Positions 7,017 through 15,242 of a stretch of 18,027 bases of DNA are shown one piece after another. Where the stretch lies: the NCBI GenBank assembly GCA_051886215.1, contig JBJEXX010000049.1:1-18027 (forward strand). Reading direction: 5' to 3'. The notes under the pieces were generated by a model. The model worked only from the letters and a program-made list of their open reading frames with translations, was not told the origin of the DNA and ran no database searches. The first letter of the stretch is position 1; each line of letters begins with the position of its first letter. This DNA comes from JBJEXX01 sp051886215 (lineage in GTDB: Bacteria; Bacillota_I; Bacilli_A; RF39; UBA660). Made by a program: the position numbers and the translations under genes.

Positions 7017-7274
7017 CTAGTTATTTTTCCATCTTTTTAAAGTTGGAAATAATTTTTCGCAATGTTCTTTCATCTCTTCATTAGTCATACCTGCTTGTGC
7101 GCCATACTCTGAACACATTTCTATATATTCTTCCATTGATACTTTATCTATAAATTCACCATTTTGATAACAATATTTACAATAATCATTATTAATACTT
7201 CCATCTTTGTTTGTTCCTAATTGTTCATTTGAAGTGATAGGCATACCACAACTTTGACATATTTTATCTTTCAT
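7017..7274 (-). CDS. Zinc-ribbon protein (zf-ribbon_2 type)
   Basis: 85 residues. Two CxxC pairs, Cys6/Cys9 (CQSCGMPI) and Cys32/Cys35 (YCKYCYQNG), form a probable zinc ribbon. The pattern, with GTNKDGS between the pairs and a helical C-terminus (SMEEYIEMCSEYG, then MTNEEMKEH), matches the putative zinc-ribbon family often annotated as a transcriptional regulator. The start at 7274 is preceded by AAAGGAAG with 6-nt spacing, whereas the in-frame ATG at 7295 has no ribosome site. The role in the envelope operon is unknown; it may be a regulator or a redox/zinc sensor. Confidence 0.85.
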   Translation of the reverse strand: MKDKICQSCGMPITSNEQLGTNKDGSINNDYCKYCYQNGEFIDKVSMEEYIEMCSEYGAQAGMTNEEMKEHCEKLFPTLKRWKNN

Positions 7275-7312
7275 ATTTTTCTTCCTTTCTAACATTTCAA
7301 AATTTAATAATA

Positions 7313-8143
7313 TTAAAATGATGTTTTATTTTTTTCTAAAAAATTAATTTTAATACTTCCTACTCCACCATTAATATCTAGTTTATTACTTCCTGAACCA
7401 TAGGTAATATCATCACTTATATTTTTACCATCAATTGTTGTAGAACCTAAACCTTTATCCAGTGTTATAGTGTAGTCATCAGGATTACCTAAAAGAGATA
7501 AATCAATTTCCCCAACTCCAGAATCAATTTTATTATCTCCACTTAATTTAGATGTTATTGATAATTTACCTACTCCCATATCTAAATCTAAATTATGAAT
7601 ACTACTAGAATCAATTATCATTTTTCCAGTACAACCATCAATTGAAGCATTATCTAATACTGTTAAATTAGATATTTTAACTTTGCCTGCACCTAAATAT
7701 AAATTTAGTTCTTTAGAAGATAAATTATAAATTTTTACTTTGCCAGCTCCTGATTCAATAGCTACTTCTTCAAAGATTAAATCTTTAGGAACATATATTA
7801 TTAATTCATTATTTTTATTATGATGAGATAAACGATGTTTTCTTTCTGTAATATAAAATTTATTTTTATCTTGCTTACTATTTATATATTTATTATTGCT
7901 TTCTATCTTTAAATTTTTTCCCGTTTTAATTGTGATATTACTACTTGAAATATTAATATCTAAAAGTAATGTATTCTTATCTATTTCCAAATTGTCTAAT
8001 TTTTCTTTAATACTTTGATTATCACTATCTAATAAATTACCAAGAAATGAAGCGCCATACATAATTCCTAAAATAATATTAAGAATTAAGAATAGAGCTA
8101 ATGCAATCGCTAAATTTTTAATAATTTTTTGAGTATTACTCAT
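7313..8143 (-). CDS. DUF4097-family (LiaG-like) membrane-anchored beta-repeat protein
   Basis: 276 residues. One N-terminal membrane segment (about 9-30) is followed by a linker and then a long beta-solenoid-like region from about 58. Repeats such as VAIESGAGKVKIYNL, LYLGAGKVKISNL, LDMGVGKLSI, IDSGVGEIDL and INGGVGSIKINF recur about every 20 residues, as in DUF4097/toast-rack 'putative adhesin' domains. LiaG and related envelope-stress proteins of Firmicutes have this layout. The domain should face the outside. The start codon overlaps the stop of the LiaF-like gene (ATGA), with GGAGGAG in that gene's end, so translation should be coupled. Confidence 0.85.
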   Translation of the reverse strand: MSNTQKIIKNLAIALALFLILNIILGIMYGASFLGNLLDSDNQSIKEKLDNLEIDKNTLLLDINISSSNITIKTGKNLKIESNNKYINSKQDKNKFYITERKHRLSHHNKNNELIIYVPKDLIFEEVAIESGAGKVKIYNLSSKELNLYLGAGKVKISNLTVLDNASIDGCTGKMIIDSSSIHNLDLDMGVGKLSITSKLSGDNKIDSGVGEIDLSLLGNPDDYTITLDKGLGSTTIDGKNISDDITYGSGSNKLDINGGVGSIKINFLEKNKTSF

Positions 8144-8817
8144 TTTATTTCAACTCCTCCAAATATTGAAGTTGCATTAATATAAATTGTATACTTATTA
8201 TCTTTTGTTTTAGTTTTTCTTTCATCAGATACACCACCGAAAATTGGCGTTGAATTAATTTTGATATTTACGTTTTCTGGTACATATATAGTAATACCAC
8301 CAAAAATAGCACTAGCGTTTATAACGTTATCTTCTTTTATAATAGATTCTGTTAAATCACATTTTACACTACCAAAAACCGCAGTTAAAGAACATCCATC
8401 AAATTTTTCTTCACTAAAATCAACTGTTTGCCCACCAAATGTAGCAACATATTCTTTACTACCATTTTTATTTAATTTTTTTATTTCTTTTCTTACTTTA
8501 CTATTAAATGTATCTTTAAAAATAAAAGATAAACCCACAATAATTAAAATAGCTGGTATCATCAATTTCCAAATTAAATCAAATGATATATAATCTTGAC
8601 AACCTAAAAGTAAACAAATACCAATTGCAAGTCCAATTAAATTACCTGTTTTATCTTTTTCTTTAAATAATCCTATAAATGAAGGAACTATAATAAATAA
8701 TGTCCACCATCCATCAAAGAAAATATCAATATCTGTTATATCAAGTGCATTTAAACCAAATATTACTCCTAATACTATTAAAACTAATCCCCATAAATAA
8801 TTACTTACTCTATTCAT
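8140..8817 (-). CDS. LiaF-like membrane protein (envelope stress)
   Basis: 225 residues. Four N-terminal membrane segments (about 5-23, 37-51, 58-74 and 84-101) are followed by a soluble domain with the recurring motif FGG/FGS: ATFGGQTVDF, AVFGSVKCDL, AIFGGITIYVP, PIFGGVSDER and SIFGGVEIK. This is the layout of LiaF/YvqF-type proteins ('cell wall-active antibiotic response'), where the C-terminal domain senses or signals envelope damage to LiaRS. No LiaRS two-component pair is present here; a TetR regulator heads the operon instead. AAGGAG lies 6 nt before the start. It sits 14 bp after pspC. Confidence 0.88.
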   Translation of the reverse strand: MNRVSNYLWGLVLIVLGVIFGLNALDITDIDIFFDGWWTLFIIVPSFIGLFKEKDKTGNLIGLAIGICLLLGCQDYISFDLIWKLMIPAILIIVGLSFIFKDTFNSKVRKEIKKLNKNGSKEYVATFGGQTVDFSEEKFDGCSLTAVFGSVKCDLTESIIKEDNVINASAIFGGITIYVPENVNIKINSTPIFGGVSDERKTKTKDNKYTIYINATSIFGGVEIK

Positions 8818-8831
8818 ACAAATCTCCTTTT

Positions 8832-9023
8832 CTAATTTATTTCACTTTCGCTTGGCATTATAATAGCCGATACAATATATGCCAGAACTCCAGTACCAGC
8901 ACAAAATACAAGTAAAAGCCAAATCAATCTAACGATTGTTGAATCAATATTAAGATATTCCGCTATTCCTCCACATACTCCAAATATTTTTCTACCATTT
9001 TCTATTCTATATAATTTTTTCAT
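8832..9023 (-). CDS. PspC-domain membrane protein
   Basis: 63 residues, essentially one PspC domain: KLYRIENGRKIFGVCGGIAEYLNIDST, shortened here in two parts as the amphipathic region (about 4-28) and a membrane segment (about 31-53, VRLIWLLLVFCAGTGVLAYI), then the typical ending IMPSE. PspC proteins take part in phage-shock and envelope-stress responses. The start at 9023 has an excellent AAGGAG site 7 nt upstream and gives a 4-nt ATGA overlap with tetR; the longer frame back to 9053 lies within tetR and is unlikely. Second gene of the operon. Confidence 0.92.
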   Translation of the reverse strand: MKKLYRIENGRKIFGVCGGIAEYLNIDSTIVRLIWLLLVFCAGTGVLAYIVSAIIMPSESEIN

Positions 9024-9625
9024 CTTATATCTCCTTCTTTGGGTAACACCCACTTATTATTTGGATTTTCTTCTAATAACATTAATGCTTGAAATTCATA
9101 AGATAGTAAGTCTTCTATTTGACTATCCGTCAAACTAATGGTGTCATTCGCTACTAAAGTAGCAATTCCATGACAGAAAATCCACATTTTAGTATGAAAA
9201 TCTTTAATATCACTTTCTTCTAAATTAGTACTTATTTTAATTAATTTTTCTATTCTCTCATAATCTTCACCAGCTTTTGAAATAAAAGCATTGGGTGATA
9301 GACCTATTTCACTCATAAATAAAGTTTGAAACAACTTTTTCTCTTTTTTAGCAAATTTTATATAATTAATTCCTACTTGTTTATATTTAGGTATATCCAC
9401 AATTGTATTATCTAATAAGAACCGATAGAAATACTTTTCAATTTTTTCATACAACTCCTTTTGCAATTCTTCTACATTTTTAAATTGATAATATATTGGT
9501 CTAATCGAGCATTTTAATTTATTTGCAAGTTCCCGATTACTTAGTTTTTCCATTCCATATTCTCTTACAATAGAAAAAGCCGAATCTAATATCATCTCTT
9601 TTGAAATCTTAATTTGAGTTGGCAT
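9020..9625 (-). CDS. TetR-family transcriptional regulator (operon head)
   Basis: 201 residues. The N-terminal TetR DNA-binding domain is clear: ILDSAFSIVREYGMEKLSNRE, split here by helix 1 and the helix-turn-helix at about 28-47 (SNRELANKLKCSIRPIYYQF). The C-terminal ligand/dimer part contains GINYIKFAKKEKKLFQTLF and WIFCHGIATLVAND, common in TetR regulators of membrane stress or efflux genes. The start at 9625 is preceded by AAAGGAG with 6-nt spacing; the frame continuing to 9700 has no such site and overlaps the promoter. It probably represses its own operon through the palindrome at 9651-9676. The ligand is unknown. Confidence 0.92.
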   Translation of the reverse strand: MPTQIKISKEMILDSAFSIVREYGMEKLSNRELANKLKCSIRPIYYQFKNVEELQKELYEKIEKYFYRFLLDNTIVDIPKYKQVGINYIKFAKKEKKLFQTLFMSEIGLSPNAFISKAGEDYERIEKLIKISTNLEESDIKDFHTKMWIFCHGIATLVANDTISLTDSQIEDLLSYEFQALMLLEENPNNKWVLPKEGDIR

Positions 9626-9650
9626 TATTATCTCCTTTCTTAAATCTAAT

Positions 9651-9676
9651 AATATTGTATCACATGATACATTATT
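9651..9676. promoter_or_regulatory. Palindromic operator, probably for the TetR regulator
   Basis: The core TGTATCACATGATACA (9656-9671) is a perfect inverted repeat. It extends to 9651-9676 with one mismatched pair (9655/9672). It lies 26 bp upstream of the tetR start and covers the spacer and -10 of the predicted promoter, so a bound dimer would block RNA polymerase. Assigning it to this TetR is inference from position. Confidence 0.7.
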
Positions 9677-9682
9677 TGTATA
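9654..9682 (-). promoter_or_regulatory. Promoter of the tetR-pspC-liaF-ABC operon
   Basis: On the minus strand, TATACA (9682-9677) and TACAAT (9659-9654) are spaced by 17 bp. The palindrome overlaps both the spacer and the -10. Transcription would start near 9647, with a leader of about 20 nt holding AAAGGAG. Confidence 0.5.
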
Positions 9683-9724
9683 TACCCTTTTTATAATCAA
9701 TATTTAAAAGAAAAATCACTATAG

Positions 9725-9750
9725 AAAAATAAAAAGATGATAACCATCTT
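9725..9750 (-). terminator. Terminator of the ATPase-ABC exporter operon
   Basis: On the minus strand, AAGATG (9750-9745), loop GTTAT, and CATCTT (9739-9734) are followed by TTTATTTTTC. It begins 4 bp after the stop codon of the ABC exporter gene and isolates it from the tetR operon. Confidence 0.7.
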
Positions 9751-9753
9751 CTT

Positions 9754-11484
9754 TTATTCAACTAATTCATTATTACATAATTTTTTATACTCGTTATTAC
9801 TACTCAACAATTCTTTATGAGAACCACTATCTATTATTCTACCATCATCTAACATAAATATCTTATCACAATTAACTATTGTAGATAGTCTATGCGCAAT
9901 AATGATGATTGTATAATCACCTTTTAAATTGTCAATAGCATTCTGTATTTTAGATTGTGTTTCATTATCTAAAGCACTTGTTGCTTCATCAAATAATATT
10001 ATTTGTGTATCTTGAATTAACGCTCTAGCTATTGCTAGTCTTTGCCTTTGACCACCAGATAAATTTACTCCACCTTCCCCGACAATCGTATCATATTTAT
10101 CAGGCAAATTATCTATATATTCATCTAAACACGCCAATTTACAAGCCCTCTTTATTTCTTCATCAGTAACATCATTTCTCACTAATTGAAGATTTTCTTT
10201 TATACTCATATTAAATATATAAGGATTTTGATTAATAATAGTAATATTTCCCCTAATAGATTTTTCATCCAAATCATTAATATTTTTACCATCTATGAAG
10301 ATTGTTCCTGAATTTATATCATATAATTTACACAAAAGATTAAAAATAGTTGTTTTTCCACTTCCACTTTTACCAACTAATCCATAGGTTTTTCCACTAT
10401 TAATTTTAAGATTAAAATCTTTCAAAACTAAATTTTCATTATATCCAAAAGAAACATTTTTAAATTCAAAATCACCATTAATATGTTTTAATTCTTCTTT
10501 ACCAAATTTTTCTTTTTTAAACTCACTTCCATCAATAATTGAAAATATTCTTTCACAAGAAATGTTAAAGTTTTTGCATTCTTCTAATAAATCAGAAACA
10601 ATAGACATCATATCAGTTAAAACTGAATATCTATAATTATATAAAGCTAACGCAACCGCTATTGTTATTACATTTTGTTTTATTAATAATATTAAAATTA
10701 CTACAGATCCAGCTTCAAGAAAACTCTTAAACCAACCAATATATAAATTGTATTTCATATCTATATTTCGCTTTTCAAAGAATTTATTATTCTGCATAAC
10801 TATTTTTTCATCAAGTTTTTTCATAAAACTTTCTTTAGCAAAAAGCATTTTTATATCTCTTGTACCACGTACTAATTCACTTGCTAAACCTGATACTGAA
10901 TCACTTTCTTTTCTAAATTCTTTTTCCTTTTTACCAACTTTTTCATTTTTTATATAATTAAAAATAGTTAATACCATCGCCGCTAAAAAGTAATATAAAA
11001 ACATATGATAATTTATTATTAATATTGCAATAAATGATCCTATTATAGATAAAAACTTTATTAAAGTAACAACTCCACCAGTAAAAATATGTGACATATT
11101 GTCAGTATCACTACCCAATCTTCTAACAAATGTACCACTTGTATTCGCATCCAAATCGCTCTGTTCTATTTTAAGTATTTCTCTACCAAGTTTCATTTGA
11201 ATATTCTTTATTGTACCTCTTCTAAAAATTTGATTATTTTTCCTTATAAAAAATGTTTTTATATCCTCAATTAAGTATATTGCTAAAATAACTCCTAACA
11301 TATACAAAGCTTGTTCAAACTGAGACTCAGTAAAATTAACAATAAATTTTGAAGTAAATAAAGGAATTGCAACATTTGTAAATATTCCAAATAAACTAAA
11401 TAATAATATTTTTATTAAAGCAGATTTATTGTCTTTACCAAATTTCTTATATACTATTTTTAAATTTTTAAAAGTTTCTTTCAT
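9754..11484 (-). CDS. ABC exporter with fused membrane and ATPase domains (MsbA/LmrA type)
   Basis: 576 residues, half-transporter expected to work as a dimer. The N-terminal exporter domain (about 20-300) has six predicted membrane segments. The ATPase domain (from about 340) shows Walker A GKSGSGKTT (371-379), Q-loop IINQNPYIF, signature LSGGQRQRLAIARAL (LSGGQ at 475-479), Walker B IILFDEATSALD (Glu500) and H-loop HRLST (His531). All catalytic residues are present. Substrate unknown; this class exports lipids, peptides or drugs. The start has GGAGATATGAA just upstream and lies 26 bp after the P-type ATPase stop, so the two form an operon. Confidence 0.93.
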   Translation of the reverse strand: MKETFKNLKIVYKKFGKDNKSALIKILLFSLFGIFTNVAIPLFTSKFIVNFTESQFEQALYMLGVILAIYLIEDIKTFFIRKNNQIFRRGTIKNIQMKLGREILKIEQSDLDANTSGTFVRRLGSDTDNMSHIFTGGVVTLIKFLSIIGSFIAILIINYHMFLYYFLAAMVLTIFNYIKNEKVGKKEKEFRKESDSVSGLASELVRGTRDIKMLFAKESFMKKLDEKIVMQNNKFFEKRNIDMKYNLYIGWFKSFLEAGSVVILILLIKQNVITIAVALALYNYRYSVLTDMMSIVSDLLEECKNFNISCERIFSIIDGSEFKKEKFGKEELKHINGDFEFKNVSFGYNENLVLKDFNLKINSGKTYGLVGKSGSGKTTIFNLLCKLYDINSGTIFIDGKNINDLDEKSIRGNITIINQNPYIFNMSIKENLQLVRNDVTDEEIKRACKLACLDEYIDNLPDKYDTIVGEGGVNLSGGQRQRLAIARALIQDTQIILFDEATSALDNETQSKIQNAIDNLKGDYTIIIIAHRLSTIVNCDKIFMLDDGRIIDSGSHKELLSSNNEYKKLCNNELVE

Positions 11485-11510
11485 TTCATATCTCCATACT
11501 ACATTATTTA

Positions 11511-13997
11511 TTATTTTATTTGCTTTTTATTATTCTTTTTTAACTTTAATAAATCAAAAGGTAATACCGCCAATAATACAAGAATTATTATATATAACCA
11601 TTGGTTTAACATTAAAGGTTTTGTATTTGCTACTTTATTAAAAAATGGTACATACATATATATTAATAAACCAATAAAAATTCCAAAGTTAACAAAAAAT
11701 GATATTTTGTCTTTAAAACTATCAATAAAATTATTTATAGTTAACTTATCATTTTTTAATTGATAAGCTATTAACATAATTGATAAAACTAAAATAGAAT
11801 ATGCGATAGTTATAGATAAATTAGTATCTATATTATTTCTTATAAGTAATATATAAGTAATAAAAACAACAAAATATATTAATAAACCTTGTAAAATACT
11901 TTTAATAGTATCTTTAAAGCTTAATATAGATTCATTTATATCTCTTGGTTTTTCATTCATAATACTTGATGAAGGTTTTATTCTTTGAAAAATAATAGAT
12001 GATGTTGGATCAATTAATAATTCTAATAACATTACATGAATTGGCAATAATAAAGTTGGTAATTTAAATATAGGAACAAACAAAGATAAAAGCGCAATAG
12101 GAATATGTATTGCAAGAATATAAGATATGGCTTTTCTGATATTTTTGTATATATTTCTACCATTTTCAATTGACTTTACTATAGTATTAAAATTATCGTC
12201 CAACAATATTAAATCAGCAGACTCCTTAGCAACATTAGTACCTCTATTTCCCATGGCAATACCTACATTAGCTTTTTTCAAAGCTGGTGCATCATTTACT
12301 CCATCCCCAGTCATTGCAACTATTTGTTTATTTTTTTGTAAAGCATTTACTATTCTCATTTTATGATTAGGATAAACTCTAGCAAATATATTAACTGTTT
12401 TTACTTTTTCAAATAATTCATCATCACTCATTTTTTCTAACTCTATCCCGGTAATAACTTCGTCACTATGATGAATATTTAACTTTTTAGCAATCCCTTT
12501 TGCAGTATCTCCACTATCACCTGTTATCATAACAACTCTAATTCCTGCAGAATAACATTTTTCTAAAGATGATTTTACTCCATATCTAGGAGGATCATAT
12601 AAAGCAACTAATCCTTCAAAAGATAAATTTGTTTCTTTTAAACTATTAGGGACTTCTTTTAAATTATCTTTCCTAGCAACTGCTAAAACTCTATATCCTT
12701 CACTAGAAAATTGATGAATTTTATTTTTTACTAAATTTAAATCTTCTGAACTTAAATTACATAATGGTAAAACATTCTCATAAGCTCCCTTTACACATAA
12801 TAAACTATCATTCCATACTTGACCCATCATCTTTGTTTCTGCAGTAAAAGCAAATTCTTTTGTTATATTAGAAGTTATTTTAAAGTCTTCTTTCTTTTTA
12901 CAATAATCTTTAATAGAAATTTCCATTGGATCATAAGCAACTATTGGACATGCATAATATAAAGTTTCTAAAAAAGTAGAACTTACTTCATAAACTTCTT
13001 GAACCTTCATCTTATTTTCTGTTAAAGTACCTGTTTTATCAGTACACAATACATTAACAGTACCTAAAGTTTCAATTGTTTTCATATTTCTTGTTAAAGT
13101 ATTCTTTTTAGTTAATTGCCATGCTCCCATTGCTAAAAAAACAGTTAATACAACAGGTATTTCTTCTGGTATTGTTGCCATAGCAATTGTTATACCTGCT
13201 AATATAGATTCAACTATTCTTTCTTCGAACATCAATTCCGGATGATTAAAATAATTTATTATTAAAGTTAATAAAAATATTAAACCACTAATAATAGTAC
13301 AAACTAAAACTAATTTTTTTATTTGTTTTTCAAGAGGAGTTTTTTCTTGTTTTACAAAAGCTAAAGACTCACCAATAATTCCTAATTCTGTTTTATTTCC
13401 AACTGCTGTTATTTTAATAATTCCCATACCATTTGTTACATTGGTTCCAGAATAACACATATTTAATTTAAAATAATTATTAGTATCATCTTTAGTATTT
13501 TTATAAACTATCTCTGATTCCCCTGTTAAAGATGATTCATTAACACCCAAACTTTGAGCATACAATACCTCTCCATCAGCTGGTACTTTATCACCTTCTT
13601 CTAATAAAACAATATCCCCCACTACTACCTCATTACTAGAAATAGTTATTTTCTTATTATTTCTAATAACTTGGACATTCAAAGAAGTCAACTTATTTAA
13701 TTCTTCTAAAGCCTTATCTGTTTTATTTTCTTGTATAAACTCTATAAAACATACTCCTATTACAAATACTAACATTATAATACCATCAGTATATTCACCT
13801 ACTATAAAGTATACACTTGCCGCTAATATCAATAATAAAAACATTGGTTCTTTAAATATTTCTATAATTTTTAATAATAAGGATTTTTTCTTTTTTTTAG
13901 ATAATTCATTAGTACCATTATTTTCTCTTGATAATACTACTTCTTTATCATTTAAACCTTTAAATTTATTTATAAAATGATCAATATTCTTTTTCAT
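11511..13997 (-). CDS. P-type cation-transporting ATPase, probably Ca2+ type
   Basis: 828 residues. An N-terminal cation-ATPase domain (LSREN..GTNEL) precedes the actuator motif SLTGES (TGES at 158-161), then M4 with PEEIP (277-281), phosphorylation site CTDKTGTLT (Asp320), nucleotide-binding KGAYE (about 403), TGD of the P domain, hinge GDGVNDAP (564-571), and a C-terminal M5-M10 set including ELLIDPTSSIIF. The PEEIP and DPTSS motifs fit the P2-like calcium/cation group. Some members transport Mn2+ or other ions, so the cation is not certain. The start at 13997 has GGAGG 8 nt upstream; the in-frame ATG at 14027 would place that site inside the gene and is rejected. First gene of a two-gene operon. 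Confidence 0.92.
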   Translation of the reverse strand: MKKNIDHFINKFKGLNDKEVVLSRENNGTNELSKKKKKSLLLKIIEIFKEPMFLLLILAASVYFIVGEYTDGIIMLVFVIGVCFIEFIQENKTDKALEELNKLTSLNVQVIRNNKKITISSNEVVVGDIVLLEEGDKVPADGEVLYAQSLGVNESSLTGESEIVYKNTKDDTNNYFKLNMCYSGTNVTNGMGIIKITAVGNKTELGIIGESLAFVKQEKTPLEKQIKKLVLVCTIISGLIFLLTLIINYFNHPELMFEERIVESILAGITIAMATIPEEIPVVLTVFLAMGAWQLTKKNTLTRNMKTIETLGTVNVLCTDKTGTLTENKMKVQEVYEVSSTFLETLYYACPIVAYDPMEISIKDYCKKKEDFKITSNITKEFAFTAETKMMGQVWNDSLLCVKGAYENVLPLCNLSSEDLNLVKNKIHQFSSEGYRVLAVARKDNLKEVPNSLKETNLSFEGLVALYDPPRYGVKSSLEKCYSAGIRVVMITGDSGDTAKGIAKKLNIHHSDEVITGIELEKMSDDELFEKVKTVNIFARVYPNHKMRIVNALQKNKQIVAMTGDGVNDAPALKKANVGIAMGNRGTNVAKESADLILLDDNFNTIVKSIENGRNIYKNIRKAISYILAIHIPIALLSLFVPIFKLPTLLLPIHVMLLELLIDPTSSIIFQRIKPSSSIMNEKPRDINESILSFKDTIKSILQGLLIYFVVFITYILLIRNNIDTNLSITIAYSILVLSIMLIAYQLKNDKLTINNFIDSFKDKISFFVNFGIFIGLLIYMYVPFFNKVANTKPLMLNQWLYIIILVLLAVLPFDLLKLKKNNKKQIK

Positions 13998-14040
13998 AAA
14001 GTTGCCTCCAAGAATAAATATAGTCACTATACTATAATTA

Positions 14041-14049
14041 ATTATAACA
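14041..14049 (-). promoter_or_regulatory. Extended -10 promoter of the P-type ATPase operon
   Basis: The minus strand reads a perfect TGTTATAAT (TATAAT at 14046-14041). The possible -35 TTTAAT (14069-14064) has a 17-bp spacer. The start codon is 44 bp downstream. The rest of the gene-free stretch 14050-14136 is AT-rich with no recognisable element. Confidence 0.55.
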
Positions 14050-14136
14050 TAATTTTAATATATATTAAAATAATATGCTATTATATAAATAAGAGTTCAA
14101 TATTAATAAATATTAATATTTAATATAGTTGCTACT

Positions 14137-14165
14137 TTGTTGATTATGCTAAGCTAAAATATAAT
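14137..14165 (+). promoter_or_regulatory. Promoter of the adenosine deaminase-like gene
   Basis: TTGTTG (14137-14142) and a perfect TATAAT (14160-14165) are separated by 17 bp. The start codon lies 48 bp further on, preceded by AAAGGAGAT. Confidence 0.5.
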
Positions 14166-14212
14166 TTTTATTACAAAAAATAAAAATACACTTAAAAGTC
14201 AAAGGAGATATT

Positions 14213-15160
14213 ATGGATTTTGAATTATTTGAAAAATCTTTAAAAGACAAAGATTTAAGTTTATTTAAAAAAATTAAAAAAACTAATTTGCACAATCATG
14301 CACTACTCAGTGCTAATCAAAATATATTTTATAAGCATTTTAAAAGAAAAATTCCAAATTTTATTAAAGCTACAAATATTTCATCATTTAATGATTTCGT
14401 TAATACAAACTTAATTGATTTAATTAGGAACAAAAAAACTCAATTTGAATTATACGAGCTATCAATACTTACTGCTATAGAAAGTGGAATAACCATATTT
14501 GATATGTGTGTTGATTACAAAACCGTTTATAAATTATTTGATAATTCTATTTCAAATTATGTTAAAGAAATTAAAAAATTAAAAAAGAAATATTCAAAGA
14601 AAATAATATTACATGTTGATTTAGGAATAAGTAGAAATAGTTATAAAAAAGAAGATTATAAATTAATAAAACGACTCATAGATACAAGAGAATTCAATGG
14701 AATTGATTTATATGGAGATGAACTATCTAAAGATATAAGAGTATTTAAAAAAATATATAGATATGCAAAAAAGAAAAAACTAATATTAAAAGCCCATGTT
14801 GGAGAATTCGGAAATGCAAAAAGTATAAAAAAAGCAATAAAAGTATTAAAAATAAATATGGTACAACATGGAATTAGTATAGTAAATAATAAAAATGTTA
14901 TAAAATATGCCAAAAAAAAGAAAGTAATATTTAATATTAGTATAACCAGTAATATATTATTATCTCGTGTAAATGATGTTAAAAAACACCCAATTAGAAA
15001 AATGTTTGATTCTGGTTTAATAGTTACTATAAACACTGATGATGAATTAATATTTAATAGTTCATTATTTAATGAATTTGTTTTATTATATGAAAATAAT
15101 ATTTTTAATTGTAAAGAATTATACAAAATAATACAAAATGGATTAAATATATATATATAA
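14213..15160 (+). CDS. Adenosine deaminase-family hydrolase
   Basis: 315 residues, amidohydrolase fold. Every expected catalytic and zinc residue can be placed: HNH (His27, His29), GIDLYGDE (163-170), HVGE (His195, Glu198), QHG (His219), SN in ITSN (246-247), HP (259-260) and NTDDE with Asp276/Asp277. It should therefore be an active deaminase of adenosine or a related purine, working in the cytoplasm in purine salvage. It is very lysine-rich, and its C-terminus is about 20-25 residues shorter than usual: the final helix is cut off where the stop codon falls in a run of alternating A and T. Strong AAAGGAG site 6-7 nt before the start. It begins a run of four nucleoside-related genes. Substrate identity is inference. 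Confidence 0.85.
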   Translation: MDFELFEKSLKDKDLSLFKKIKKTNLHNHALLSANQNIFYKHFKRKIPNFIKATNISSFNDFVNTNLIDLIRNKKTQFELYELSILTAIESGITIFDMCVDYKTVYKLFDNSISNYVKEIKKLKKKYSKKIILHVDLGISRNSYKKEDYKLIKRLIDTREFNGIDLYGDELSKDIRVFKKIYRYAKKKKLILKAHVGEFGNAKSIKKAIKVLKINMVQHGISIVNNKNVIKYAKKKKVIFNISITSNILLSRVNDVKKHPIRKMFDSGLIVTINTDDELIFNSSLFNEFVLLYENNIFNCKELYKIIQNGLNIYI

Positions 15161-15217
15161 GATAATTATAATATTTATTTAAAATTATTAATTGCACTTT
15201 TATTTTATAATTAATAA

Positions 15218-15226
15218 TGTTATAAT
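15218..15226 (+). promoter_or_regulatory. Extended -10 promoter of the NUDIX gene
   Basis: Perfect TGTTATAAT with TATAAT at 15221-15226 and no convincing -35. Transcription would start at about 15232-15233, directly at the AGGAGG ribosome site (15233-15238), leaving a leader of only about 10 nt. Confidence 0.55.
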
Positions 15227-15242
15227 TTTCATAGGAGGAAAT

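Noticed and set aside
8261..8593. 110-codon plus-strand ORF opposite the LiaF-like gene
   Set aside because: It is an antisense shadow of a well-supported gene with no ribosome site or recognisable domain.
14656..15126. 156-codon minus-strand ORF inside the deaminase gene
   Set aside because: It is antisense to a clearly conserved enzyme, has no ribosome site and its composition is that of reversed lysine-rich coding sequence.
15192..15242. Longer N-terminus for the NUDIX protein
   Set aside because: It would span the promoter and the AGGAGG site, and the added residues are not NUDIX-like.
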